Virus record (IMG/VR): IMGVR_UViG_3300025674_000275
Coordinates: 1-28,646 of that record
Reading direction: 5' to 3' (one strand)
DNA: 28,646 nt
Source of the DNA: a virus
Below the pieces are notes generated by a model that saw only the letters and a program-made list of their open reading frames with translations, was not told the origin of the DNA and did no database searches. A program made the translations under genes and the position numbers. Below are positions 15,143-23,344 of this stretch, piece after piece. The number at the start of each line of letters is the position of its first letter. Position 1 is the stretch's first letter.

Positions 15143-18100
15143 TTAATCTCCTAAAGCAAGAATGAATGGTGTAACTTGTGTAAATAAACTCTGAATATAA
15201 ATGTTTCCACTTATTTTTCCTGTTGCCTGATTAATTTCAATACCATCACCAATTCTAAAATTACCAGCCTGGTCAGTACTTGTATATGTAATTTCACCAC
15301 CATCAAGTTTTATAACTTCATTTTCTGGAATTGTTACACCACCTCTCGAAGGATATGCATCTGAAATTGTATTTCCAGAACCAATATATTGGAAAGAATG
15401 AGAACTAACAATTTGAAAACTCTGTCTTGCGAAGTATACAGTAGATCCAATACCAACTTCATTATTTAGATTTTGAATCAAACTAATTGTTGAAATTCCA
15501 CCGACAGGTTCTGTTGCTTCAAGTACACCATAATAAATTGCCTCAATCTCTGCTTCTGCTGTTGCCTGGACACCACTTGGAGGTGGAGAAATTGTGACAT
15601 TAGGAATCTCTTCAAACTGTGATCCTACACCAAACACTAAAATTTCAGTTACAGAACCATCTTCAACTGATGCAATAGCCTGAACAGGAATCGCAAGTCC
15701 AGGACCCGTTGGTTCATCAACTGTTACTACAGGCGGACTTACATATCCAGATCCTCCGTTTGTAACTTTAATATCACTTACAAAAAAATACTTTTTATCA
15801 AAATAAAGTGCCTGACCTTGATAAGGACGTTTATTTCCTACTCCAGAAACAGTAACGATATTCTGTGCTTCTGCACCAGTAACACTTACTTCACCAGTAT
15901 ACCTATCAATACACTTAGTTGTTTGATCACCAATACCTTCTGCAACTAATCCTCTAGTTCCAAAAGAAGAGTTGGAGTTTGTCAAATCGCATTGTCCTCC
16001 ATTACCAGTATAAATCGCAATATCATCACAAATGGTGAAGATTGAAACTAACTGACAATACGCACCGTTAGTTACTGATACACCAATACCACCTTGATTA
16101 AATTGAGTGTAAGAGTCAACATTAAAAGAACCTTGAACACCAATAGTGTTTATCTTATCTCCTTCATCAGCATTAAATCCATCAATTTTTGCACCAATAC
16201 TATTTGGAACAAAATTAGTACAGTTTCTTATATATGGACCTTTTGTAATAACACCAGTTCCTCTGGAGAATGGTGGTTTGACTGTTCCACCACTCACATA
16301 AGTATGAGAAATTGTGCTCATACCAACATTAACTACAAATGTAGTTCCAGATCCAACAACATCAGTTACCTTAAAATTATACCCATTTGTTCCATCGGGG
16401 AATAGTGTTGTTGTAATTCCACTTCCACCAGAACAACTAAATTCAATATCTCTCAGAGTTACAAAGTCACCTTCTCTTACAATGGCACCAGGAGCAGTAA
16501 CAGTCGTAACTCCTGTGGTTTCATTATAATTTACATTTGTGATATCAATAAATCTATTAACAATAAAACCACCAGAAACATAAGTATGCTCTAATGTTGA
16601 AATTCCAACCGCAACATCATATGTTCCGTCTGCATTCACTCTATCAATATAGAAATCATATCCATATCTTCCAGATGGAAACTTTTGTTCTGTTGTTCCA
16701 ATACCAGCACCAGAATCACAAGAGAATGTAAGATCAAGAAGTTCAATTAAATCACCCTTTTTACCATTAAAATTTGGAACTGTTAATCTTACAATTCCAC
16801 TTTCTTTATCATAAGAAGCATTTGTAACGCTGATTGTGCTTGAAATTCCAGATCCAGAATTTCCTGGATATGTTTTTTTAAATTGTGATCCAACAATACT
16901 CGGAGTATTTTTTAAAATATTAGTAACAATTCCAACACAAGTGAAGATTGCCGAATTAACATTTGCACAAGAAGGAATTACATTATTATATCCAGTGATT
17001 GGATCTTCCTGAATGGATAAATCTCTAACTTGTGTATATTGATTTTGGAAGGTTTGATATTTTTGAACTGTCCCTCCACTTGAATAGGTATGAACAATTG
17101 TAGAAATTCCTACAAAAACTTCAAAAGTATTGACTCCAACAACATTATGAACAGGGAAAATTGTTCCATATGTTCCATCTGGGAATATTGTTGTTGTAAT
17201 ACCAGAACCACCAGGACAACTAAATTCAAGACCTTTTAATTTTACTGGATCATTTTTAGACAGACCGTGAGAAGCAGAAGTTAATGTGATAATACCAACA
17301 GTATTATCATAAACTGCTCCGGTAATATTAGTTGCTAATCCAACATAAGTAGCACCCCATACAGCATTGTTAATAACTGCTCTTGCAACTTCTTTCGAAT
17401 GCTCAAGTGCAACGATAGTTTGTGTGACTTCTTCCGGATTCTTTAAAATTGCGTCAATTAAAGTATTATCATCAGTATAATATTTTTCTCCTGCTTCAAC
17501 ACACTTTGAGTTTCCACCTCTGGTTATATCGTGACATACTGCCCTATAAATGTCTTTAATATCATCAATACAATCTGATTTGGTATCATAATCTATTCCA
17601 TAGATAGTCGTAATTCCTGCAGCATTGTCAAAATCATCAACAATACTAGTTACAATTCCTGCTAGTGTTTCTATAGTTTGAAAAGTATCGGTGCAACCAC
17701 CAGCAACCAGAATTGGGGAATAACTACTTGTATCTTGTGTGAGAGATGTATATACTTTTGGATATGTTTCGTTGTTTATAACATAAGTAACAATTCCAAC
17801 TACATGTCCAATTGCATCAATGGTTGCAGTTCTGACACTGTATCCATTTGGATCAAGTGTATCAATATGATCTAAGACACCACTATTATAATATGATAAA
17901 CCTGCACCAATTGATTTTCTATTACTTCCTGCCTTTAAATCAAATGAAATTGCTCCAAGAATATCTTTAATATCATCTTCACAGTTTGAAGGAGTTGTTA
18001 AAATTCCATTACCATCAACTACTTGAAATGCTGGATTTTTATAAGCAGTGGATGTTAAAAATCCAATTGTTTCTGATGCAATAAAATCAACATTCAAATC

Positions 18101-18766
18101 AATCAATCTTGATGCATCTTGTTCTCTATTATTCCCGGCAACTCCACTATAACCACTTGTTAAAAATCCTACAGTTTCATGTGCAATAAAATCTAAATTC
18201 TGACGAATTAATCTTGCACCATCAAAAAATCTATCTACTTCAGTTCCAAGTAACTCACGAAATGCTATAATTGCAGATCCGTCTGTTGATGGACTACCTA
18301 TAAAACTCAAATCTGTAATATGAGATCCATCACTTACATAGAATAAATCTTGTCCAACATTGCCTGGTGTTACAAGACAACGACGAAGTTCTGTTCCCTC
18401 TACAGATACATTATCTGCTAAATTAATTGGATTATCTTCTACATAAGTTCCGGGAAAAACCTTAATGGTATCACCAGGTAAAGCAACTGCTGCCGCAGAT
18501 TTAATCGTTGCTTTTGAATTCTGTTCGTTCAATCCACTGTTAAGATCATCACCATTATTTGAAACATATATTGTTCTTCCAACTATAGATACACTACCAG
18601 CAGAAATTTGTACAACTCTGGAACCGACACCTACATTTCCTTGTTCTTGTTTGAAGAATATATTACCATCATAAAAGTTTACAGCTAATTCACCTAACTG
18701 TAACTGCTCATTCGTTGGTTTTTTATTAGGTACAGCAGACCTTTTAATCCTAATCGGAGTGGACAT
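15143..18766 (-). CDS. Large structural fibre protein with beta-helix module, 1207 aa
   Basis: The N-terminus has the fibre signature KRSAVPNKKPTNEQLQLGEL followed by AVNFYDGNIFFKQ (about residues 8-40). Residues 65-135 (IYVSNNGDDLNSG ... GDTIKVFPGTYVED) match a pectin-lyase-like right-handed beta-helix start (DUF1565-like). Two related helical segments follow (CEDDIKDILGAISFDLKAG and CIDDIKDIYRAVCHDITRGG). Between about 500 and 800 there are three copies of a beta module, each with FSC-x-GxGIxTT-x-FPxGxxG, then VGxSTxxHTYxSGG. The C-terminal third is Gly/Val-rich, ending FTQVTPFILALGD. No enzymatic residues are evident, so it is most likely an adsorption or baseplate-attached fibre. A late promoter lies 56 nt upstream of the ATG. 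Confidence 0.82.
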   Translation of the reverse strand: MSTPIRIKRSAVPNKKPTNEQLQLGELAVNFYDGNIFFKQEQGNVGVGSRVVQISAGSVSIVGRTIYVSNNGDDLNSGLNEQNSKATIKSAAAVALPGDTIKVFPGTYVEDNPINLADNVSVEGTELRRCLVTPGNVGQDLFYVSDGSHITDLSFIGSPSTDGSAIIAFRELLGTEVDRFFDGARLIRQNLDFIAHETVGFLTSGYSGVAGNNREQDASRLIDLNVDFIASETIGFLTSTAYKNPAFQVVDGNGILTTPSNCEDDIKDILGAISFDLKAGSNRKSIGAGLSYYNSGVLDHIDTLDPNGYSVRTATIDAIGHVVGIVTYVINNETYPKVYTSLTQDTSSYSPILVAGGCTDTFQTIETLAGIVTSIVDDFDNAAGITTIYGIDYDTKSDCIDDIKDIYRAVCHDITRGGNSKCVEAGEKYYTDDNTLIDAILKNPEEVTQTIVALEHSKEVARAVINNAVWGATYVGLATNITGAVYDNTVGIITLTSASHGLSKNDPVKLKGLEFSCPGGSGITTTIFPDGTYGTIFPVHNVVGVNTFEVFVGISTIVHTYSSGGTVQKYQTFQNQYTQVRDLSIQEDPITGYNNVIPSCANVNSAIFTCVGIVTNILKNTPSIVGSQFKKTYPGNSGSGISSTISVTNASYDKESGIVRLTVPNFNGKKGDLIELLDLTFSCDSGAGIGTTEQKFPSGRYGYDFYIDRVNADGTYDVAVGISTLEHTYVSGGFIVNRFIDITNVNYNETTGVTTVTAPGAIVREGDFVTLRDIEFSCSGGSGITTTLFPDGTNGYNFKVTDVVGSGTTFVVNVGMSTISHTYVSGGTVKPPFSRGTGVITKGPYIRNCTNFVPNSIGAKIDGFNADEGDKINTIGVQGSFNVDSYTQFNQGGIGVSVTNGAYCQLVSIFTICDDIAIYTGNGGQCDLTNSNSSFGTRGLVAEGIGDQTTKCIDRYTGEVSVTGAEAQNIVTVSGVGNKRPYQGQALYFDKKYFFVSDIKVTNGGSGYVSPPVVTVDEPTGPGLAIPVQAIASVEDGSVTEILVFGVGSQFEEIPNVTISPPPSGVQATAEAEIEAIYYGVLEATEPVGGISTISLIQNLNNEVGIGSTVYFARQSFQIVSSHSFQYIGSGNTISDAYPSRGGVTIPENEVIKLDGGEITYTSTDQAGNFRIGDGIEINQATGKISGNIYIQSLFTQVTPFILALGD

Positions 18767-18797
18767 CTATTCTTTATCGGTATTTACCGTTTCAGGT

Positions 18798-18809
18798 CAG
18801 TATATACTG
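18798..18809. promoter_or_regulatory. 12-bp perfect palindrome in the fibre leader
   Basis: CAGTATATACTG lies between the late promoter and the start of the 1207-aa gene, about 13 bases downstream of the promoter box and so near the expected transcription start. It could bind a regulator or form a leader hairpin. A second small dyad (CGGTA/TACCG, 18779-18790) follows. Confidence 0.35.
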
Positions 18810-18821
18810 TTCCCTTTCATT

Positions 18822-18829
18822 TATTTATA
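18822..18829 (-). promoter_or_regulatory. T4-type late promoter for the fibre operon
   Basis: TATAAATA on the minus strand, overlapping the stop codon of the HNH gene (18825-18827). It is placed to drive the 1207-aa, 113-aa and 2490-aa structural genes. Confidence 0.75.
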
Positions 18830-19196
18830 ATACAATATTCTTTCTTGAACCATACCTATAAAGATCCAATACTTCTTCTGGTTCCATCCACTTCTTTATT
18901 TTCTCATATCGATCAACATTAAAAAACTCCTGCGAAAGATACCAATCTTCCATAGGAGAATATGCTTTATCTTGATTACAATCATGGCAGGCACATAAAA
19001 GATTTTTTGTAAAATCTGAACCACCCTTTGCCTTTGGAACAATATGGTCTATCGTAAGTTTATCTTGTGATCCACAATACGCACACTCATAATCCCACTC
19101 TTCCTTTATTTTCGACCTCCATAACCTTTTTGCTTCTGCAGAACTTGTTGTTTGGAGGTTGAAGACATAAGATTGAAAGGTATTATAGAGAGGCAT
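18825..19196 (-). CDS. HNH endonuclease, 123 aa
   Basis: A classical HNH nuclease: C-x2-C at residues 38-41 (ECAYCG), the catalytic block TIDHIVPKAKGGSDFTKNLL (48-67), then C70-H71-x-C73-N-Q-D-K. Asp50-His51, Asn65 and His71 form the expected betabeta-alpha metal site with a structural zinc. The N-terminal helix region (YNTFQSYVFNLQTTSSAEAKR) resembles a version that I recall at several places in T4-like cyanophages. It would nick or cleave DNA; a free-standing homing role is likely but not shown. The stop codon overlaps the late promoter of the fibre operon. Confidence 0.88.
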   Translation of the reverse strand: MPLYNTFQSYVFNLQTTSSAEAKRLWRSKIKEEWDYECAYCGSQDKLTIDHIVPKAKGGSDFTKNLLCACHDCNQDKAYSPMEDWYLSQEFFNVDRYEKIKKWMEPEEVLDLYRYGSRKNIVL

Positions 19197-19219
19197 AAAA
19201 GATTGCGTCTTATCATTAT

Positions 19220-19711
19220 TTAGATAAACTCACCCATATCATAGATATACATTCTTCCCATCATAATCCAATAAGAAGTGAATAAATCCTCAAAGTGCTC
19301 TGCTAAAAATCTAAACTTCTCATCAATAAGTTCACGACCTAATACTTGGAAGTGTGCCTTAGACAGTGCAAAGAATTCTTCGAGTGCTTCTTCATCTCCT
19401 TGCTTAAATCCACGAACATATAAATCCCTTGCAGTATTCATAATCTCATGACATTCTTCTGGAAGTATCACCTTCGTTCTTCCATCAGGCAATGGCAATA
19501 CTTTATTTTTAATTGTTCCCATCGAAAGTTTCATACACTCTCGACTCTGTTCGACAGACAATGCTCTCTCATCACCATCCCTAAATGCATGTTGTATACA
19601 TCCATTCGTGCATTCCACAACACGAATAAGTGCAGTCGCATCTAATACTTCTTCAGATTGAGAACTCCAAATGTCCTTCCAATACTTATAATACTGTTGA
19701 TTAACTTCCAT
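19220..19711 (-). CDS. Hypothetical protein, 163 aa
   Basis: I do not recognise it with confidence. I take the ATG at 19711 (MEVNQQYYKYWKDIWSSQ), which has GAGTG a few bases upstream; a GTG directly after the purM stop (19720) is the alternative. The protein is soluble and helical, with acidic stretches (GDEEALEEFFALSKAHF near 118-135), a Tyr/Trp-rich N-terminus and a Met-rich C-terminus (SYWIMMGRMYIYDMGEF). No metal or nucleotide motif is evident. It is the last gene before the HNH gene in the purC-purM run. Confidence 0.68.
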   Translation of the reverse strand: MEVNQQYYKYWKDIWSSQSEEVLDATALIRVVECTNGCIQHAFRDGDERALSVEQSRECMKLSMGTIKNKVLPLPDGRTKVILPEECHEIMNTARDLYVRGFKQGDEEALEEFFALSKAHFQVLGRELIDEKFRFLAEHFEDLFTSYWIMMGRMYIYDMGEFI

Positions 19712-19720
19712 AATATTCAC

Positions 19721-20656
19721 TCATTTAGATTTAATAGTTCCAATGACCCATGATCTCATACCATAAGGTGTGTCAGCAATCAAGCTTTGAGTCAAGGTTG
19801 ATACTTCTCGTGGCACCACTAAACAGAATCCAATACCACAGTTAAATACATTTCTCATCTCTTCCTCAGCAATGTCTCCTGCCTCCTGTATCTTGTTGAA
19901 GAGTTCTGGTCTCTCCCAAGCATTATAGTCAACATCAACTGTAAGACCCATTGGAAGGCATCGTGGGAGATTCTCAGGCAATCCTCCTCCAGTGATGTGT
20001 GCCATTCCTAAGATAGGAACTTCGTCCAACAGGTGCTGAATTAAACGGGCATAGATGGTGGTAGGTCTCAGCAACTCAGGCATGTCCTTATAGAAGATCT
20101 TATGTCTCCACAACATATCATTGATGAGTGTGTATCCATTACTATGAAGACCATTACTCTCAATACCAATGACTACATCACCTGCTCGAATATTACCACC
20201 ATCAACAATATCATTTTTCTCTACAACACCAGTACAAAAACCAGCAAGGTCATAATCAGTTGCCCTGTAATGTTCGGCAGTTTCTCCACCTAACAATTCC
20301 ATTCCTGCCATTGCACAACCAGTAGCAATTCCATTCACAATGTCAGTGACATTATCATCAATTTTTTTAGTAGAGATATAATCTAGAAAATATAATGGTT
20401 TAGCACCAGAACATATAACGTCATTGACGCACATAGCAACGAGATCCTGACCAATAGTGGTGTAATCATCAGCAATCCTACAGATATTAATTTTAGTTCC
20501 GACACCATCGGCACCAGATACTAATACAGGTTTCTCATATCCTGATGGAATTTCCATCATTCCACTGAACCCACCAATATTAGGTGCCAGTGCTTTGATA
20601 TACTCTACAAAAGATCTACCCTTGATAATGTCAACACCAGAAGTTTTGTAGTCCAT
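19721..20656 (-). CDS. purM: Phosphoribosylformylglycinamidine cyclo-ligase (AIR synthetase)
   Basis: A 311-aa enzyme that closes the imidazole ring (FGAM + ATP to AIR) in purine synthesis. The N-terminal SGADGVGTK (47-55) is the ATP/phosphate-binding loop, VAMCVNDVICSGAKPLYFLD (about 73-92) is the family core, GGETAEHY (about 122-129) follows, and HITGGGLPENLPR (about 221-233) is the C-terminal domain signature. It is slightly shorter than bacterial PurM (about 345 aa), as is usual for phage copies. Its ATG shares one base with the stop of the 89-aa gene (TAATG) and has GGAG ten bases upstream. Purine genes are standard auxiliary metabolic genes of T4-like cyanophages and probably feed nucleotide supply for replication. 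Confidence 0.96.
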   Translation of the reverse strand: MDYKTSGVDIIKGRSFVEYIKALAPNIGGFSGMMEIPSGYEKPVLVSGADGVGTKINICRIADDYTTIGQDLVAMCVNDVICSGAKPLYFLDYISTKKIDDNVTDIVNGIATGCAMAGMELLGGETAEHYRATDYDLAGFCTGVVEKNDIVDGGNIRAGDVVIGIESNGLHSNGYTLINDMLWRHKIFYKDMPELLRPTTIYARLIQHLLDEVPILGMAHITGGGLPENLPRCLPMGLTVDVDYNAWERPELFNKIQEAGDIAEEEMRNVFNCGIGFCLVVPREVSTLTQSLIADTPYGMRSWVIGTIKSK

Positions 20657-20925
20657 TAATAAATTTCTCCTTTGATAATACCTTCACGGTTTTTTAGTTT
20701 CCATACTATGTAATCCATTGTTGGAATACACATAGGATTCCAACCAACAAAGGTTGTTGACTCTCCACTTGGTATCTTCCAACACTCAGCATCATCATTA
20801 TCAAGGTCTAATGATTTACGATACTCATCCTCACCAAACATAACAACTGCTCTCTCAGCAGCATTCAAACTCTTGAAACAATCAAAGCAGTTCTTTCTAA
20901 TCTCATCAGGGATTTGATGTTTCAT
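20656..20925 (-). CDS. Hypothetical protein between purC and purM, 89 aa
   Basis: A small protein with helical N-terminal part (IPDEIRKNCFDCFKSLNAAE) containing a C-x2-C pair at residues 13-16, an acidic middle (SLDLDNDDAECW) and a WNPMCIPTMDYIVWKL segment near 62-77. No known domain is recognised. It overlaps purC by 4 nt (ATGA) and purM by 1 nt (TAATG), so it is translated in a coupled run with both enzymes. That position hints at an accessory role in purine synthesis or nucleotide supply, but this is inference only. Confidence 0.75.
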   Translation of the reverse strand: MKHQIPDEIRKNCFDCFKSLNAAERAVVMFGEDEYRKSLDLDNDDAECWKIPSGESTTFVGWNPMCIPTMDYIVWKLKNREGIIKGEIY

Positions 20926-21620
20926 TGGATTGCTAAAGGTTGTAGTCGGTCAAGGATCTGACGATAGGCAGGAATAATGTCACCTTCATCGTTTCTGAAT
21001 AGATCTTTATCAAATCTTTCATCACTACCAATCTTCCATAGTCTCATACTATCAGGACTAATCTCATCGGCAAGTAGCAACTCACCATGAGCAGTGTATC
21101 CATACTCAATCTTAAAGTCAATCAAATCAACACCCATAATATAAAACATCTGACGAAGATGATCATTAATTCTTAGTGTCATATCAATAAAAGGTTCAGG
21201 ATCATATCCCATCAGACGCACACGATCTGGTGTCAGTAAAGGATCATGCTTCGTATCATCCTTCAGAAAGAACTCAACAATTGGTTGTGGGAGTGGTTGT
21301 CCTTCTTTAAGAGTTGTTTCTCTTACAATAGATCCGGCAGCACGATTCCTACAAATCACTTCCAGTGGAACAATTTCTACCTTAGTACAAATCATTTTGT
21401 TTGCGCCAACCATACAATCATAGTGAGTCGGAATACCTGCTTCAGCAAGTTTCTCAAAGATGAGAGATGAGATACTACAACAGAGAGATCCTTTTCCTAA
21501 AGGGTAATCTTCCTTTTTTCCATTACCAGCAGTCACCTTATCATGATACTCAATGATGACACGGCTACTGTCATCACCTTGATATACCGTCTTCACCTTT
21601 CCTTCGGTAATTATTTCCAT
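20922..21620 (-). CDS. purC: SAICAR synthetase
   Basis: A 232-aa enzyme joining CAIR and aspartate with ATP in purine synthesis. The start ITEGKVKTVYQGDDSSRV is the typical K-x-K-x-V-Y nucleotide-binding loop. VEIVPLEVICRNRAAGSIVR (about 83-102) is the first PurC signature, and LIDFKIEYG (about 171-179) followed by LLLADEISPDSMRLW (about 186-200) is the second. Length is normal (about 235 aa in bacteria). It is the first gene of the run purC, 89-aa gene, purM, 163-aa gene, and is driven by the promoter at 21646-21674. The ATG is preceded by a long T-run on the coding strand with no visible Shine-Dalgarno. Confidence 0.97.
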   Translation of the reverse strand: MEIITEGKVKTVYQGDDSSRVIIEYHDKVTAGNGKKEDYPLGKGSLCCSISSLIFEKLAEAGIPTHYDCMVGANKMICTKVEIVPLEVICRNRAAGSIVRETTLKEGQPLPQPIVEFFLKDDTKHDPLLTPDRVRLMGYDPEPFIDMTLRINDHLRQMFYIMGVDLIDFKIEYGYTAHGELLLADEISPDSMRLWKIGSDERFDKDLFRNDEGDIIPAYRQILDRLQPLAIQ

Positions 21621-21645
21621 AAAAAAAAAGGGTTTTAATTTTTAT

Positions 21646-21674
21646 AGTATACAATAAAAAACCACCCCAGTCAA
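21646..21674 (-). promoter_or_regulatory. Early promoter fused to terminator (module 2), before purC
   Basis: TTGACT (21674-21669), 17-base spacer, TATACT (21651-21646). The spacer contains the 3' arm and T-run of the terminator of the previous gene. Confidence 0.72.
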
Positions 21675-21702
21675 GGAGTGCTGTGACGGTTGTGGAAGTG
21701 GT
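21656..21702 (-). terminator. Terminator after the 87-aa gene
   Basis: Outer stem ACCAC/GTGGT (21702-21698 with 21665-21661), extended by wobble pairs, inner stem GTCA/TGAC, then a run of six T. It overlaps the purC promoter. Confidence 0.6.
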
Positions 21703-21965
21703 CAGTCATTCATTTTCCCGTTAATAATTTCGTAATAATCTGGGGAAGGACGTTTACCATTCTTCCATACAGATTGTGTTGGATCTCTTCCAGTTAGATT
21801 ATAAGGGTCAACACCTTCGGGCATTGGTTTATCCCAGTCATCTATCTCACTGATAGATTTGACAAGATCAATAATAGTTGCATTCTTATCTTTGTTATTT
21901 ACAAACACATCGTCCCACCAATCTGCAATTACATCGTAAAGTTTTTGTTCGTATTCAGTCATCAT
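21702..21965 (-). CDS. Hypothetical protein, 87 aa
   Basis: A small acidic protein: YEQKLYDVIADWWDDVFVNN near the N-terminus, then a loop-rich C-terminal half with DPYNLTGRDPTQSVWKNGKR. No family is recognised. Two consecutive ATG codons are possible starts (21965 and 21962); GGAG lies four and seven bases upstream respectively, favouring the second slightly. Both overlap the end of the 137-aa gene, so the pair is coupled. The stop is at the base of the terminator hairpin. Confidence 0.7.
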   Translation of the reverse strand: MMTEYEQKLYDVIADWWDDVFVNNKDKNATIIDLVKSISEIDDWDKPMPEGVDPYNLTGRDPTQSVWKNGKRPSPDYYEIINGKMND

Positions 21966-22375
21966 ACTACTCCATTAGCACTATCTTCAACTGTACCCAT
22001 AGTACCTTTTTTACTATTCATCAGACGCTCAACCTCAGCATCACGAATCTTCCATTCCTCAAACTTCTTGTCAAGGTCTTCATCCATGGTGAGTTCATAC
22101 TCTTTACAGATCTTACGCTGCTCTTCTTCACTTATCCAGTCATTGAAGACTAATGACATAGCACCAGTATAAATGCTCTTGGGAGACATGCCCACACAGA
22201 GCATGAACTTCTCAAATAATTTGAAGTATTGATTGGCATTGAGATCACCAGCAGGAGCAGTGATCAGGTAATGCTCTTCGGGGATGGAATCACTATCAAC
22301 AGTAGAACCAAACCCACTATCATAGGTGGGCGTGTAGGTAGCGTCGAATTTGAACTGGACGGTGGCTTCGTACAT
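21962..22375 (-). CDS. Conserved phage hypothetical protein, 137 aa
   Basis: Starts MYEATVQFKFDATYTPTYDS and contains a well-structured middle (HYLITAPAGDLNANQYFKLF, about 35-54), then a charged helix (SEEEQRKICKEYELTMDEDL, about 83-102). From memory, a protein with this ITAPAGDLNxxQYFxLFxKFxLCxG pattern is conserved in T4-like cyanophages, function unknown. It follows the consensus promoter at 22403-22431, whose expected start point lies just before the ATG, giving a leader of roughly 20 nt with no strong Shine-Dalgarno. Confidence 0.75.
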   Translation of the reverse strand: MYEATVQFKFDATYTPTYDSGFGSTVDSDSIPEEHYLITAPAGDLNANQYFKLFEKFMLCVGMSPKSIYTGAMSLVFNDWISEEEQRKICKEYELTMDEDLDKKFEEWKIRDAEVERLMNSKKGTMGTVEDSANGVV

Positions 22376-22377
22376 TG

Positions 22378-22476
22378 TCAGAGATTTGAATCAATGAGAG
22401 TATTATACAATAAAAAAGTACCCCTGTCAAGGAGTGCTGTGACAGTTGTGGAAGTGGATGGATACATATAAGTCAT
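22378..22476 (-). pseudogene. Truncated eighth copy of the Gly/Tyr-rich gene
   Basis: It begins exactly like the complete copies (MTYMYP, with the same Shine-Dalgarno and TAA-A-ATG junction at 22474-22480), but after six codons runs directly into the intergenic terminator/promoter sequence and reads a 32-aa frame ending DSNL. The fusion point is near 22458. It is probably a remnant left when the tandem array expanded or contracted; expression as a 32-aa peptide is possible. Confidence 0.7.
22403..22431 (-). promoter_or_regulatory. Consensus sigma70 promoter (module 3)
   Basis: A perfect TTGACA (22431-22426), 17-base spacer, TATAAT (22408-22403) on the minus strand, upstream of the 137-aa and 87-aa genes. 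The -35 forms one arm of a CTGTCA/TGACAG stem. Confidence 0.85.
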
Positions 22477-22477
22477 T

Positions 22478-22747
22478 TTATCGTCTCCTGGTTCTTGTGG
22501 TGATTGTACCATGACCATTACCGGAATCAGAACCGTAACCGAAACCGGAACCGTAACCGTAACCGTAACCGCCACCGGAACCGTAACCGAAACCGTAACC
22601 GTCACCATAACCGTCACCGTTACCATCACCGTAACCGCAACCGTAACCGTAACCGGAACCGTAACCGAAAACGTCACCGAAACCGAAACCGTAACCGTCA
22701 CCGTAACCGCAACCGTCACTGTAACCTACTGGATACATATAAGTCAT
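22478..22747 (-). CDS. Gly/Tyr-rich repeat protein, tandem copy 7 (89 aa)
   Basis: Fixed head MTYMYPVG and fixed tail GTITTRTRRR flank about 70 residues of alternating Gly and Tyr/Ser/Asp/Phe/Asn/Cys, coded by GGT-NNC hexamers. This copy is the only one with two in-line Cys (GCGYG twice) and carries one break from strict alternation (GDVFG, GGT changed to GTT). It is translated one base after the stop of copy 6 from an AGGAG site inside that gene's last codons. The protein is probably disordered or forms an extended glycine-rich structure; function unknown. Confidence 0.75.
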   Translation of the reverse strand: MTYMYPVGYSDGCGYGDGYGFGFGDVFGYGSGYGYGCGYGDGNGDGYGDGYGFGYGSGGGYGYGYGSGFGYGSDSGNGHGTITTRTRRR

Positions 22748-22748
22748 T

Positions 22749-23054
22749 TTATCGTCTCCTGGTTCTTGTGGTGATTGTACCATAACCGTAACCGGAACCG
22801 TCACCGTCACTGTAACCGTTACCGTAACCGTAACCGGAACCGTAACCGGAACCAGAACCGTAACCGTGACCATAACCGTAACCGGAACCGTCACCGTAAA
22901 CGTAACCGTAACCGTGACCATAACCGTTACCGGAACCGTCACCGAAACCGTCACTGTAACCGTAACCGTAACCGTCACCGAAACCGTCACCGTAACCGTA
23001 ACCGTAACCGGAACCGGAACCGGAACCGTTACCTACTGGATACATATAAGTCAT
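22749..23054 (-). CDS. Gly/Tyr-rich repeat protein, tandem copy 6 (101 aa)
   Basis: Same head and tail as its neighbours. The repeat core starts with a Ser run (GNGSGSGSGYG) and includes His (YGHGYG twice) and one GGT-to-GTT change (GYVYG). Start at 23054, one base after the stop of copy 5, with AGGAG eight bases upstream. Core composition differs from every other copy although the ends are nearly identical in DNA. Confidence 0.75.
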   Translation of the reverse strand: MTYMYPVGNGSGSGSGYGYGYGDGFGDGYGYGYSDGFGDGSGNGYGHGYGYVYGDGSGYGYGHGYGSGSGYGSGYGYGNGYSDGDGSGYGYGTITTRTRRR

Positions 23055-23055
23055 T

Positions 23056-23343
23056 TTATCGTCTCCTGGTTCTTGTGGTGATTGTACCATAACCGTAACC
23101 GGAACCGTCACCGTCACCGTAACCGTCACCGGAACCGTCACCGTCACTGTAACCGTAACCGTTACCGTAACCGGAACCGTTACCGTAACCGGAACCGTAA
23201 CCGTAACCGGAACCGTCACCGTAACCGTAACCGTAACAGGAACCGTCACCGTAACCGTAACCGTAACCGGAACCGTCACGGTAACCGTCACCGAAACCGT
23301 CACCGTCACCGTAACCGGAACCTACTGGATACATATAAGTCAT
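23056..23343 (-). CDS. Gly/Tyr-rich repeat protein, tandem copy 5 (95 aa)
   Basis: Head MTYMYPVG, tail GTITTRTRRR. The core is Asp-rich (GDGDGFGDG and GDGSGDGYGDGDG) with a single Arg (GYRDG, GGT changed to CGT) and a single Cys. Coupled to copy 4 by a one-base gap. The codon pattern is GGT alternating with a codon ending in C almost throughout. Confidence 0.75.
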   Translation of the reverse strand: MTYMYPVGSGYGDGDGFGDGYRDGSGYGYGYGDGSCYGYGYGDGSGYGYGSGYGNGSGYGNGYGYSDGDGSGDGYGDGDGSGYGYGTITTRTRRR

Positions 23344-23344
23344 T

